Assembly: GCF_000013005.1 (NCBI RefSeq)
Contig: NC_007722.1
Location: forward strand, 67,501-131,500
DNA from: Erythrobacter litoralis HTCC2594
Lineage (GTDB): Bacteria > Pseudomonadota > Alphaproteobacteria > Sphingomonadales > Sphingomonadaceae
DNA: 64,000 bases
Reading direction: 5' to 3'
Positions 43,877 to 52,018 of this stretch are shown here, one piece after another. Under the pieces are notes generated by a model, which was not told the DNA's origin, ran no database searches, and was given only the letters and a program-made list of their open reading frames with translations. The translations under genes were made by a program, and so were the position numbers. Within the stretch, counting starts at the first letter, position 1; every line of letters begins with the position of its first letter.

Positions 43877-44830
43877 ATGGAGGGTGCAACCGTCGAAAAA
43901 GTGTCAGGGGACAAAGCGGACGGTTCATCCTCTGCGCCGCAATGGTTGCTGCTGACGGCGTTGCTGGCAGGCAATGTCGCGCTGGCGCTCGGACCGTGGA
44001 GCGTACGGCTGGCGGACAGCGGACCGGTCAGCGCGGCTTTCTGGCGGCTGGCGCTGGCGCTGCCGTTCCTTGCTATATTGGCGCGGGCGACCGGACAGAA
44101 GCTCGGCGGCATACCCACCAAGACGCTGCTGCTGGTCGCACTCGGTTCGGTTGCGTTCGCGATGGACTTGTCCAGCTGGCACATCGGGATCGAACGCACC
44201 CGGCTCGGCAATGCGACACTGTTCGGCAATTCGGGCAGCATCGTGCTGCTGTTCTGGGGCTTCATCATCAGCCGTACCCTGCCGCGCGGGCTTGAATGGC
44301 TCGCCATCGTCTTCGCGCTGGGCGGGGCGGCTATCCTGATGGGGCGGAGCCTGGATATATCCGTGGCGACGCTGATGGGCGACCTGTTCTGCCTCGACGC
44401 GGGCATGTTCTACGCGGTATATCTGCTTACCTTGCAAAACGCCCGCGGCACGATCGGTGCGTGGAGCCTGCTTGTATGGGTGGGCATCTTCGCTTGCCCG
44501 GTACTGCTGGCGCTGGCGGCGCTCAATGGCGAGCCGATCTGGCCGGGTACGCAGGGCGGCGGGTGGGGGCCGCTGGTGGCGCTGTCCTTTCTCAGCCAAT
44601 TGGTCGGGCAGGGATTGCTGGTCTTCTCGCTGCGCCATTTTCCGCCGCTCATCATCGGCCTAGCGCTGCTGACCCAGCCCGCGGTCGCGGCGCTCTATGG
44701 TTTCGGCGTCTTCGGCGAAGTGCTCGGCGGCCTCGACATTATCGGCATGGTCTTGCTCGGCAGCGCGCTGGTGGTGGCGCGTGCGACCCAGCGATCTCAA
44801 CCGGCCATAATTTCCTCGAAACCGGCATAG
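43877..44830 (+). CDS. DMT superfamily transporter (EamA type)
   Basis: The 317-residue inner-membrane protein has ten hydrophobic helices in two EamA repeats. The first opens with ALGPWSVRLADSGPVSAAFWRLALALPFL, the R-x5-P-x-x-x-x-x-x-R pattern of the family; GNATLFGNSGSIVLLFWGF follows. Members export amino acids, nucleosides or other metabolites. The 3' end overlaps the convergent DUF2254 gene by 34 bases. The substrate cannot be told. Confidence 0.87.
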   Translation: MEGATVEKVSGDKADGSSSAPQWLLLTALLAGNVALALGPWSVRLADSGPVSAAFWRLALALPFLAILARATGQKLGGIPTKTLLLVALGSVAFAMDLSSWHIGIERTRLGNATLFGNSGSIVLLFWGFIISRTLPRGLEWLAIVFALGGAAILMGRSLDISVATLMGDLFCLDAGMFYAVYLLTLQNARGTIGAWSLLVWVGIFACPVLLALAALNGEPIWPGTQGGGWGPLVALSFLSQLVGQGLLVFSLRHFPPLIIGLALLTQPAVAALYGFGVFGEVLGGLDIIGMVLLGSALVVARATQRSQPAIISSKPA

Positions 44831-46122
44831 CGCGCTTCGATCATTTCGAGGTCGGGCCCGGCCAGGTTCTCTCGCGCCTGCCGCATCAATTGCTCGCCTT
44901 CGACCCGCAACACGCGCAACCTGCTCGCATCGTTGAGCGTCGTGGCGGCGTTGGCCAGACAATCGAAGGCCACTCGTGCCGCGGTTGGCGAGGTCGCGAG
45001 CGCCGAGCGCATCGCCCCGAAACCACGGCCGACGAAATGGGCGAAATCGTCGTCTAGAAGAATCAGCCGGTCGGCGTCTGCATCCTCGTCTTCGTTGAAG
45101 GTCCGCACCAGGTCGCGATGCGCCAATTCGGCAGTGGCTGCGCCCAGCCAGTGGATCGACGTGATTGCCGTGAAGGGATCGTTGATCCCCGGCGACAGGG
45201 CACGCAGGCCGATTTCGACCAGTTCGTCGATCAGGAAATGCAGGTCTTGCGCCGGTGTGCGCATTCCGCCGAATGTAAAGCACTGCTGGATTTCATCGTC
45301 GCGCAGGTCGTCGAGTTCGTCATCGTCGGCCCAATAGGCCAGCGGTACGTCGGGATGGACGAAGTCTCCGGTGCGCACGCCGAGCTTGATATGCCCGCCG
45401 GCCGCCTTGGCAATGCGCTCGAGTCGCTTGAAATCGATTCGCTGGACGTAGCCTACTCCCTTCGCCGCGACCGACCGACCGCGCGGTGCCGCCATCTCGA
45501 CTTCGCCGGTAGAGGTCTCGGGAAAGAGGCGCTGAATGTCGGCAATCAAGCGCTCGCCGATACCTTTCAGCACCGAATTGATGCGGATCGACGCGGGAAT
45601 GTGGTTGAGGAAGAATACCAGCACGGCAATAGAGATCGCCATCAGGATATAGGCGGTCAGCAGCGACAGTTGTGGTACGAAGCCTGCCATCTCGTTGACA
45701 TTGTTTACGTCCAGCAGGCTCGTTTCCTCCCCTGTCCGCACCGCCCGAAGCACTGTCAGCGCGTAGACGAAGGTGCCGATGAAGGTCGCGAGGCTGAACT
45801 GGTTGCCGCGATCCTCCATGAAATTCGTCAGCAGCCGTGGGCCGTAATTGCCGCTGGCATAGGCCACCGCGGCGATGGTGATGGAAAACACCGTCGAGGC
45901 GACGCCAATCATCGAACCGGCGATGACCGTGAGCATGTTGGAAGCCCCTTCGGGCCGCGCGGGCTGGATCCAGGCCAGTTCGCCGAGCCGCTCGGCCCAG
46001 CCGTTCCGATCCAGATAGATGGTCAGGAAAGCGAGCAGAATCGCGCCGAGCGCGAAAAGCCCTGGATAGAACCAGTAACTGGCATTGACCGCCTGCCATG
46101 CGGCCCTGAAGCGAGCCCACAT
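44797..46122 (-). CDS. DUF2254 membrane protein
   Basis: The 441-residue protein has four N-terminal TM helices (about residues 18-38, 62-90, 112-130 and 150-172) and a large cytosolic part. The stretch GSMIGVASTVFSITIAAVAYASGNYGPRLL is characteristic of DUF2254, an uncharacterised family that is common in proteobacteria. The soluble part has acidic LDDDFAHFVGRG and ALSPGINDPFTA, the latter resembling a conserved family motif. No enzymatic motif is visible. It stands alone between a DMT exporter and nadA. Confidence 0.85.
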   Translation of the reverse strand: MWARFRAAWQAVNASYWFYPGLFALGAILLAFLTIYLDRNGWAERLGELAWIQPARPEGASNMLTVIAGSMIGVASTVFSITIAAVAYASGNYGPRLLTNFMEDRGNQFSLATFIGTFVYALTVLRAVRTGEETSLLDVNNVNEMAGFVPQLSLLTAYILMAISIAVLVFFLNHIPASIRINSVLKGIGERLIADIQRLFPETSTGEVEMAAPRGRSVAAKGVGYVQRIDFKRLERIAKAAGGHIKLGVRTGDFVHPDVPLAYWADDDELDDLRDDEIQQCFTFGGMRTPAQDLHFLIDELVEIGLRALSPGINDPFTAITSIHWLGAATAELAHRDLVRTFNEDEDADADRLILLDDDFAHFVGRGFGAMRSALATSPTAARVAFDCLANAATTLNDASRLRVLRVEGEQLMRQARENLAGPDLEMIEARYAGFEEIMAG

Positions 46123-46201
46123 GCGGGCATTCTCCCCTTGCGTAGGGGTAGAACGCGTAAAGGGGGAAAGAGTTGCCGATTATCAGGCGGGGACTCAAAG
46201 G

Positions 46202-46225
46202 AGGCGTCTGACGCCTTCCATTTTT
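46202..46225 (+). terminator. Terminator-like hairpin in the nadA-DUF2254 gap
   Basis: The stem aggcgt-ctg-acgcct is followed by tccattttt on the plus strand. No plus-strand gene ends nearby, since DUF2254 and nadA are both on the minus strand. It may therefore end an unrecognised plus-strand transcript or be a chance hairpin. Confidence 0.35.
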
Positions 46226-46239
46226 ATCATGGCGGAGCG

Positions 46240-46365
46240 ATGCCGTGTGCTTTTGCGAAAAGCGGGGCAGCAGCGCGCGGCGATCAATTCGATATCACCG
46301 GGATGGTGCAGACAGATGGCACGATTCACCTTAATCCGTCTGGCGCTCACCGGGCGAGCGGCTAG
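46240..46365 (+). CDS. Possible 41-residue small protein
   Basis: A short frame in the nadA-DUF2254 gap, preceded by ggcggagcg, encodes MPCAFAKSG onward, with a protein-like middle section DQFDITGMVQTDGTIHLN and no low-complexity bias. It could be a real small protein, a fragment of a lost gene, or chance. I recognise no family. The only support is composition and a modest ribosome site. Confidence 0.2.
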   Translation: MPCAFAKSGAAARGDQFDITGMVQTDGTIHLNPSGAHRASG

Positions 46366-46383
46366 CCAGAGAACCCTGTACCC

Positions 46384-47412
46384 TCAGTCGCCGCTCGGGA
46401 TGTCCTCTTCGGGGATATCCTCGATCTCGACTTCGCCGATATCGCCTTTGCCGACGGAATCGCTGGCCATTTCCAGCATGCGATCCAGGCTCTTCTTCGC
46501 TTTCAGGCGCAGTTCTTCCTCGATCTCGATCCGCGGTTCGAGATCGCGCAGCGCCACGTAGAGCTTCTCCAGCGTGTTGAGCGCCATATAGGGGCAGATA
46601 TTGCAGCTGCAATTTCCGTCCGCGCCCGGTGCGCCGATAAAGTTTTTCTCCGGCAGCGCCTTTTCCATCTGGTGGATAATATGCGGCTCGGTCGCGACGA
46701 TCAGCGTGTCGCCTTCGAATTCCTTGGCGAATTTGAGGATGCCGCTGGTCGAGCCGACGTAATCGGCGTGGTCGATAATCGTCGGCGGGCATTCCGGGTG
46801 TGCGGCAATCGGCGCGTCGGGGTGCTGCTGCTTGAGCTTGAGAAGTTCGGTTTCGCTGAAGGCTTCATGCACGATGCAAACGCCCGGCCACAGCAGCATT
46901 TCGCGGTCGAACTTGCGGGAGAGGTAGCCGCCGAGGTGCCGGTCCGGCCCGAAGATGATCTTCTGGTCCTTCGGGATCTGCTGCAGGATCGTCTCTGCGC
47001 TGGAGCTGGTGACGATGACGTCAGAGAGCGCTTTCACTTCCGTGCTGCAGTTGATGTAGGTGAGCGCGATGTGATCGGGGTGCGCCTCGCGGAAAGCCTT
47101 GAACTTCTCCGGCGGGCAGGAGTCCTCGAGGCTGCAGCCCGCGTCCATGTCGGGCAGCACCACGGTTTTCTCCGGCGACAAGATTTTCGCCGTGTCGGCC
47201 ATGAACTTCACGCCGCAGAAGGCGATAACATCGGCATCGGTCTCCGCCGCCATCTGCGAAAGCTGCAGCGAATCCCCCACGTAATCGGCCAGGTCCTGAA
47301 TATCGGGCGTCTGGTAATAATGCGCGAGGATCACGGCATTGCGCTCTTTGCGCAGGCGATCGATCTCGGCGATCAGGTCTGTGCCGGTGGGCAGCTTGGT
47401 TTCAGCGGTCAT
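46384..47412 (-). CDS. nadA: Quinolinate synthase NadA
   Basis: The 342-residue enzyme condenses iminoaspartate with dihydroxyacetone phosphate to quinolinate in NAD synthesis. Landmarks are AHYYQTPDIQDLADYVGDS, FCGVKFMADTAKIL, YINCSTEVKA (Cys122), WPGVCIVHEAF (Cys179) and CSCNICPYMALNTLEKL (Cys273). These are the positions expected to hold the oxygen-sensitive [4Fe-4S] cluster. The C-terminus has an acidic extension, VEIEDIPEEDIPSGD. ATG 47412 was preferred to the frame opening at 47529, which runs into the divergent acyl-CoA synthetase promoter. nadB and nadC are not in the window. Confidence 0.96.
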   Translation of the reverse strand: MTAETKLPTGTDLIAEIDRLRKERNAVILAHYYQTPDIQDLADYVGDSLQLSQMAAETDADVIAFCGVKFMADTAKILSPEKTVVLPDMDAGCSLEDSCPPEKFKAFREAHPDHIALTYINCSTEVKALSDVIVTSSSAETILQQIPKDQKIIFGPDRHLGGYLSRKFDREMLLWPGVCIVHEAFSETELLKLKQQHPDAPIAAHPECPPTIIDHADYVGSTSGILKFAKEFEGDTLIVATEPHIIHQMEKALPEKNFIGAPGADGNCSCNICPYMALNTLEKLYVALRDLEPRIEIEEELRLKAKKSLDRMLEMASDSVGKGDIGEVEIEDIPEEDIPSGD

Positions 47413-47527
47413 GGTGGGCGGCCCCTTGTCGCAGCTCTCAATCTGCGGTCGATATAGGGATTTGCGCCGCTTTTGCGAGCATTTTGGACAAAGCTTTGCT
47501 ATCCCGCCGGGGAGGGGAGAAAGCATC

Positions 47528-49147
47528 ATGTACGAGCTGGACCTGAGCGAAGCCTATTGCCCGGCGCAGGCGGACACACCCTACGAAGAACGCACCATCG
47601 AAGACGTGCTGCGCGCGCAGGCAGCCGAGCGGCCCGATGCCCTCGCGCTGCGCGAATTGCTCGCCGACGGTAACGCCGGGCGGCAATGGACCTATGCCGA
47701 GCTGCTGGTCGATGCCGAGCGGGCCGGGCGCGCGCTCGCCTCGCGCCATCCGGCGGGCACGCGGATCGCGATCATGGGCGGCAATTGCCCGGAATGGGTG
47801 CTGATCCAGTTGGGCGCCGCGATGGCCGGGCTGGTGCTGGTCACCGTCAATCCCAGCTTCCTTCCTCGCGAGGTGCGATACGTGCTCGAACAGTCGGGCG
47901 CAGGTGCGGTCTATTACCAGCCCAACGTGCGCGGATCGGCATTGCGTCCCGTTGTCGACGAGGCAGCGGCTGGCCTCGCTGCTTCGGATTATGTCATCGA
48001 TATCGAAGACCACGGAGATCTCTTCGCGGGCGAAAACGATGGCGAACTGCGCGCCACCGAGCCGCGCGATATCTGCATGATCCAATACACATCCGGCACG
48101 ACAGGCTTCCCCAAGGGCGTGCTGCTCCACCAGCATGGATTGATCCAGTCCAACCAGGACCTGTTCCGGCGCTGGAACATCACCGAGGGCAAACTGGTGA
48201 TGTGTCCCTTCCCGCTCTTCCACACCGCTGGCAGCGCCGTGAACGTGCTCGGCTGCCTGTCGCAAGGCGCGTGCCTGCTGCTGGTCTCGCTGTTCGATCC
48301 GGTCGCCGTGGCCAAAGCGATCGAGCGCGAGAAGCCCGACGTGCTCGGCGGGGTTGCAACCATGCTCTACGCCATCCTCGAGGCGGCAAAGGCGACCGGA
48401 ACCGATGTCTTCAGCGTCAGCACCGTGCTGAGCGGCGGGGCCATGGTTCCGCCCGAACTCAACCGCGCGGCGCAGGCTTCCTTCGGTGTGCCGATCCTGA
48501 TCGTTTACGGCCAGACAGAGACGTCGCCCGCGATCACTGCGGCCTGGCCCACCGATACCGGCGCGGAACTGGTCGAAACCATCGGCCAGCCCTGCAGCCA
48601 TATGGAAGTCGCCATACTCGATCCTGCCACGCGCTCGGTCTGCGCGGTGGACGAGCAGGGCGAGATCTGCATGCGCGGGTTCAACCAGATGGTCGGCTAT
48701 AACGACAATCCGCAAGCGACCGCCGAGACCATCGACGAAGATGGCTGGCTCCACACCGGCGATTTGGGCAGGATGAGCGCGCGCGGTTATGTCAGGATCA
48801 CGGGCCGCGTGAAGGAAATGATCATCCGCGGCGGCGAGAACCTGTTCCCCGCCGAAATCGAAGCTGCCATGATCGAACACCCCGCGATTGCCGAGGTCGC
48901 TGTCGCAGGCGTAGCGGACGAGAAATGGGGCGAAATCGTCGCCTGCTTCATGCGGCTGGCCGAGGGGCATGAGCGCCCCGGCGACGACGATCTCAAGACC
49001 TTCGTGCGCGAGCGGCTCTCGCCCCAGAAGACCCCGGCGCACTGGATCTGGGTCACGGAATTCCCGCTCACAGGCTCAGGCAAGATCCAGAAGTTCGCGC
49101 TGGCCGAAGCCTTCGAGAAAGGCGAATTTGCCGCGCAGGCGGCGTAG
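47528..49147 (+). CDS. AMP-forming acyl-CoA synthetase
   Basis: The 539-residue ANL enzyme has IQYTSGTTGFPKG, YGQTETSPAI, GWLHTGDLGRM, ITGRVKEMIIRGGENLFPAEIE and the C-terminal catalytic Lys in LTGSGKIQKFAL. It activates a medium or long-chain acid to its CoA ester. ATG 47528 is preceded by ggggaggggagaaagcatc, a strong ribosome site. It is divergent from nadA and convergent with a membrane protein gene. The second such synthetase in the window (16872-18608) is only distantly similar by motif wording. Confidence 0.93.
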   Translation: MYELDLSEAYCPAQADTPYEERTIEDVLRAQAAERPDALALRELLADGNAGRQWTYAELLVDAERAGRALASRHPAGTRIAIMGGNCPEWVLIQLGAAMAGLVLVTVNPSFLPREVRYVLEQSGAGAVYYQPNVRGSALRPVVDEAAAGLAASDYVIDIEDHGDLFAGENDGELRATEPRDICMIQYTSGTTGFPKGVLLHQHGLIQSNQDLFRRWNITEGKLVMCPFPLFHTAGSAVNVLGCLSQGACLLLVSLFDPVAVAKAIEREKPDVLGGVATMLYAILEAAKATGTDVFSVSTVLSGGAMVPPELNRAAQASFGVPILIVYGQTETSPAITAAWPTDTGAELVETIGQPCSHMEVAILDPATRSVCAVDEQGEICMRGFNQMVGYNDNPQATAETIDEDGWLHTGDLGRMSARGYVRITGRVKEMIIRGGENLFPAEIEAAMIEHPAIAEVAVAGVADEKWGEIVACFMRLAEGHERPGDDDLKTFVRERLSPQKTPAHWIWVTEFPLTGSGKIQKFALAEAFEKGEFAAQAA

Positions 49148-49153
49148 CGGTGA

Positions 49154-49921
49154 TCAAAACCCCGGCGGCAGGAAAGCCTCGGCCGGCCGTTCGCCGCCGG
49201 GCGTGCCCGCGACCCATTCGGCGGTAAACTGGACCGCGGCATCGGTGTTGGCACCGATCTCTCCCACTACAAGCGCCACTATCGGTACGGCCAGTGTCCA
49301 CCACCAGGCGGGGTGAACCCGCCCGTGCGCGCGCTTGTCGAAAATCATGCCGACCACCGGGAAGATCATCGCTGCGAGAAAGACCACCGCGAAGGTGTAG
49401 GGGATCGTGAGCGGCAGCGGCAGCAAGCGGGCGAGACCCGGCGCGCCGACGGTCGCCATGGCGCCGAACATCAGGCGGCGATGCCAGTCGGTCTCGCGCC
49501 GCCGCGCCAGCGCCCAGCCGGCCAACGCCGCGAAGGCGAGAATGTGGAAGATATTGACGACGAGAAACTCGGCCTGCGCGAAAAAGGGCGGTCCGCCTAG
49601 CATGCGCAACGTGGTGAAAGTCAGCCAGATCGCCAGCACGACCATCACGGGAATCAGCAGCGCGGCGAGCTTCCCCATCCGCCGGTGCAGCGCGATATTG
49701 CCCCGAAAGATCAGCGTGTTCTGCGCGACATAGAGCGCGGTCCAGCTCAGAAAGACTCCGGCATGGACATGATACAGCCATGGCACCGCAAAGCTCGAGA
49801 CCCCCATCGCGGCCATCAGGCCGAACCCGCCGACGGTCGTCGCTGCCATCAGGCACGCCATGATGAAGAAAAATCGCGCTTCGCGTTGCGCAATGCCTGC
49901 CCCGGCTGCGGTGGTCGCCAT
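49154..49921 (-). CDS. Seven-TM membrane protein of unknown function
   Basis: The 255-residue protein has about seven hydrophobic helices. Several His residues sit near membrane edges (YHVHAG, ALHRRMGK, WHRRLM), an arrangement that recalls DUF2306-like or haem-binding membrane proteins, though no family is certain. YHVHAGVFLSWTALYVAQN and HRRMGKLAALLIP are its most distinctive stretches. ATG 49921 has agggagggga upstream. It has no clear operon partner. The function is unknown. Confidence 0.75.
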   Translation of the reverse strand: MATTAAGAGIAQREARFFFIMACLMAATTVGGFGLMAAMGVSSFAVPWLYHVHAGVFLSWTALYVAQNTLIFRGNIALHRRMGKLAALLIPVMVVLAIWLTFTTLRMLGGPPFFAQAEFLVVNIFHILAFAALAGWALARRRETDWHRRLMFGAMATVGAPGLARLLPLPLTIPYTFAVVFLAAMIFPVVGMIFDKRAHGRVHPAWWWTLAVPIVALVVGEIGANTDAAVQFTAEWVAGTPGGERPAEAFLPPGF

Positions 49922-49962
49922 ATATCCCCTCCCTAGCGACCCGGGGGGCAGGTTATGGCGGC

Positions 49963-51936
49963 CTAGCGGGTCGGGTCAAGCGGGCCGAGTGCGGCTTTGA
50001 GATCGCCCAACCAAGGCTCGAAGGGCTTCCATGCGCCCTGGCCCTTGCGATTGATAGGTTGGCGCACCTGTTCGGACGAGGCGGTGCGCACCGCGCGGTC
50101 GGTCTGGTGGAAGTCCAGGCAGGCGTGTTCGAACGGCAGGCCGAGGTAATCCAGCATGCGCCGGGTCTGACCTTCGAGATCGTCGAGCACATCCTCGTGC
50201 TGCACGCGCAACACCTTGCCCGGCAGCACCTCGTCCCAATGCGTCATCAGGTCGACATAGTCGCTGTAATAGCGACCGACTTCGGTGAGGCCGTAGGTGA
50301 ACTCCTGCCCTTCCGCGAACAGCTGTTTGAAGCCGGAGAAGCAGCAATCCATCGGATCACGCCGCGCATCGATGATCTTTGCATTGGGCAGGATGAGGTG
50401 GATCAGCCCGATGTGACGAAAATTATTGGGCATCTTGTCGATGAAGAATGGCGCGCCCTGCCGATGAATGCGCGTGTTTTCGATGAAATCGGCGCCGCAT
50501 GCAGCGAGCTGCTCGGCATCGAGTTCGTGGACGATGCCCGGATAGCGCGACTGACCGGCCTTACGCCCGCGCAGGCGATGCGCGAGCGCGAGGATGTTGG
50601 GCAGCTCCAGCGTGCCGTCGACCTGGCTGTGACTGGCGAGGATCTGTTCGAGCAGCGTCGATCCCGCGCGGGGCAGGCCGAGAATGAAGATGGGATCTGG
50701 CGAAGGGTCGCCTGCGCCTTCATGCTTGGCGAAAAGCTCCGGCGTGCACGCCTGTTTCTGCCGCGCCAGTTCCTCGGACATGGCATCGGCGCTATAGCGG
50801 GTCTGCGCGCGTTTCAGCGCATTGCCCTCCTCGTAGAACGCGAAGCTCGCCTCGTATTCCTCGCGATCCTCATGTGCTTTCCCCAGCGCAAAGCACAGAT
50901 GGACACGGTCCATGAAAGCTAGGTTAGTCTGATCGATTTGCGCGCGCATCGCGCGCATTTCCTCGTCGGAAAAGCTGTAGGTCTTGAGGTTGGCGAGCGC
51001 GTAATAGGCATCGCCGTGATCGGGCTTGGCAGCCAAAGCGGCGCGGTAGCTGGCAACGGCATCCCCGCTGCGCCCGGTTGTCTTGAGCGCGTGGCCGCGA
51101 CTGGTCAGCGTGGCGGGATCGTCGGGCAACCTAACCAGCACTTTATCGAATAGGTCGAAGGCGCGATCGTAGTCACCGGTCTGCATGCTCTCGATGGCGA
51201 GGTGCGATTGGAACAGCGGATTGTCCGGATCGCGCTTGTGCAGCGCTTCGGCTTGCGTGCGCGATTGCTCGAACTTCTGGCGGCGGCGCAAAGCATCCAT
51301 GTAGTCGAGGCGGAGCTGGATATTGTCTGGCTCGAAGGTGACCGCGCTTTCCAGCAGGAATTCCGCATCGTCGAGAATGCCCAGCTTGATCCCGATCTGC
51401 GCGAGCAGGCGCATGCCCTCGACGTCGCGTGGGTGTTTGCGCAGATAGGCGCGGCAGATCTCTTCCGCGCGCAACAGGCGACCCTCGTGCAGGTGATGCA
51501 TCACCGCCAACACTTCGCGCGGCAATTTGACCAGGCGATGCGCTTGCGCTTCGGCCGCCTGCGCTTCGGCAGCGCGGTCCGCGACGCGCAGGAGCTTGGC
51601 CTGTGCCGACCAGCTGGCTTCGAGCGCGGGGTTGAATTGGACGGCGCGAGCATAGGCGGCGATCGCGGCATCGCTGTCGCCTGCATTGCGCGCAAGGTGC
51701 CCGGCCTCCTGCCACGCCCGACCGAATTCGGGCGACGCGGCGTGCAGTCGCAGCATCGTAGCGCGAGCATCGTCGAATTGCTTGAGAAAACGCTGCGCGA
51801 CAGCCGCCATATAGAGCGCATCGCTGTCGTCCGGCGCATCGCTCAACACTTGTTCGGCCAGCGCCAGCCCGCGCGCGAAATCGCCCGCTTGCAGCGCCGT
51901 CTGCGCCTGTTTGAGAGTGTCGTCGCGCTCGCCCAT
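49963..51936 (-). CDS. Tetratricopeptide-repeat sulfotransferase
   Basis: The 657-residue protein has TPR-like helical repeats over about residues 1-370 and a C-terminal sulfotransferase domain. Its PAPS 5'-phosphosulfate loop reads PIFILGLPRAGSTLLEQIL (about residues 415-433), and a DARRDPMDCCFS motif supplies the 3'-phosphate-binding Arg/Ser. It should transfer sulfate from PAPS to an unknown acceptor, possibly a protein or glycolipid held by the TPRs. ATG 51936 (MGERDDT) was chosen over the frame start at 51975. It follows the TonB receptor terminator, so it is probably a separate transcript. Confidence 0.9.
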   Translation of the reverse strand: MGERDDTLKQAQTALQAGDFARGLALAEQVLSDAPDDSDALYMAAVAQRFLKQFDDARATMLRLHAASPEFGRAWQEAGHLARNAGDSDAAIAAYARAVQFNPALEASWSAQAKLLRVADRAAEAQAAEAQAHRLVKLPREVLAVMHHLHEGRLLRAEEICRAYLRKHPRDVEGMRLLAQIGIKLGILDDAEFLLESAVTFEPDNIQLRLDYMDALRRRQKFEQSRTQAEALHKRDPDNPLFQSHLAIESMQTGDYDRAFDLFDKVLVRLPDDPATLTSRGHALKTTGRSGDAVASYRAALAAKPDHGDAYYALANLKTYSFSDEEMRAMRAQIDQTNLAFMDRVHLCFALGKAHEDREEYEASFAFYEEGNALKRAQTRYSADAMSEELARQKQACTPELFAKHEGAGDPSPDPIFILGLPRAGSTLLEQILASHSQVDGTLELPNILALAHRLRGRKAGQSRYPGIVHELDAEQLAACGADFIENTRIHRQGAPFFIDKMPNNFRHIGLIHLILPNAKIIDARRDPMDCCFSGFKQLFAEGQEFTYGLTEVGRYYSDYVDLMTHWDEVLPGKVLRVQHEDVLDDLEGQTRRMLDYLGLPFEHACLDFHQTDRAVRTASSEQVRQPINRKGQGAWKPFEPWLGDLKAALGPLDPTR

Positions 51937-51953
51937 GTCCGCGTCGCCATGCC

Positions 51954-51998
51954 GCAAAAGCAAAGCGGCGGGCAAGCCTTGTCAGCCGCCCGCCGCTT
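51954..51998 (-). terminator. Rho-independent terminator of the TonB receptor
   Basis: The 11-bp stem aagcggcgggc (51963-51973) and gcccgccgctt (51988-51998), with a 14-base loop, reads on the minus strand into tttgcttttg. It lies 20 bases beyond the receptor stop codon and directly before the sulfotransferase start. Confidence 0.75.
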
Positions 51999-52018
51999 CG
52001 CGTGCCGTCAGGCCGGGA

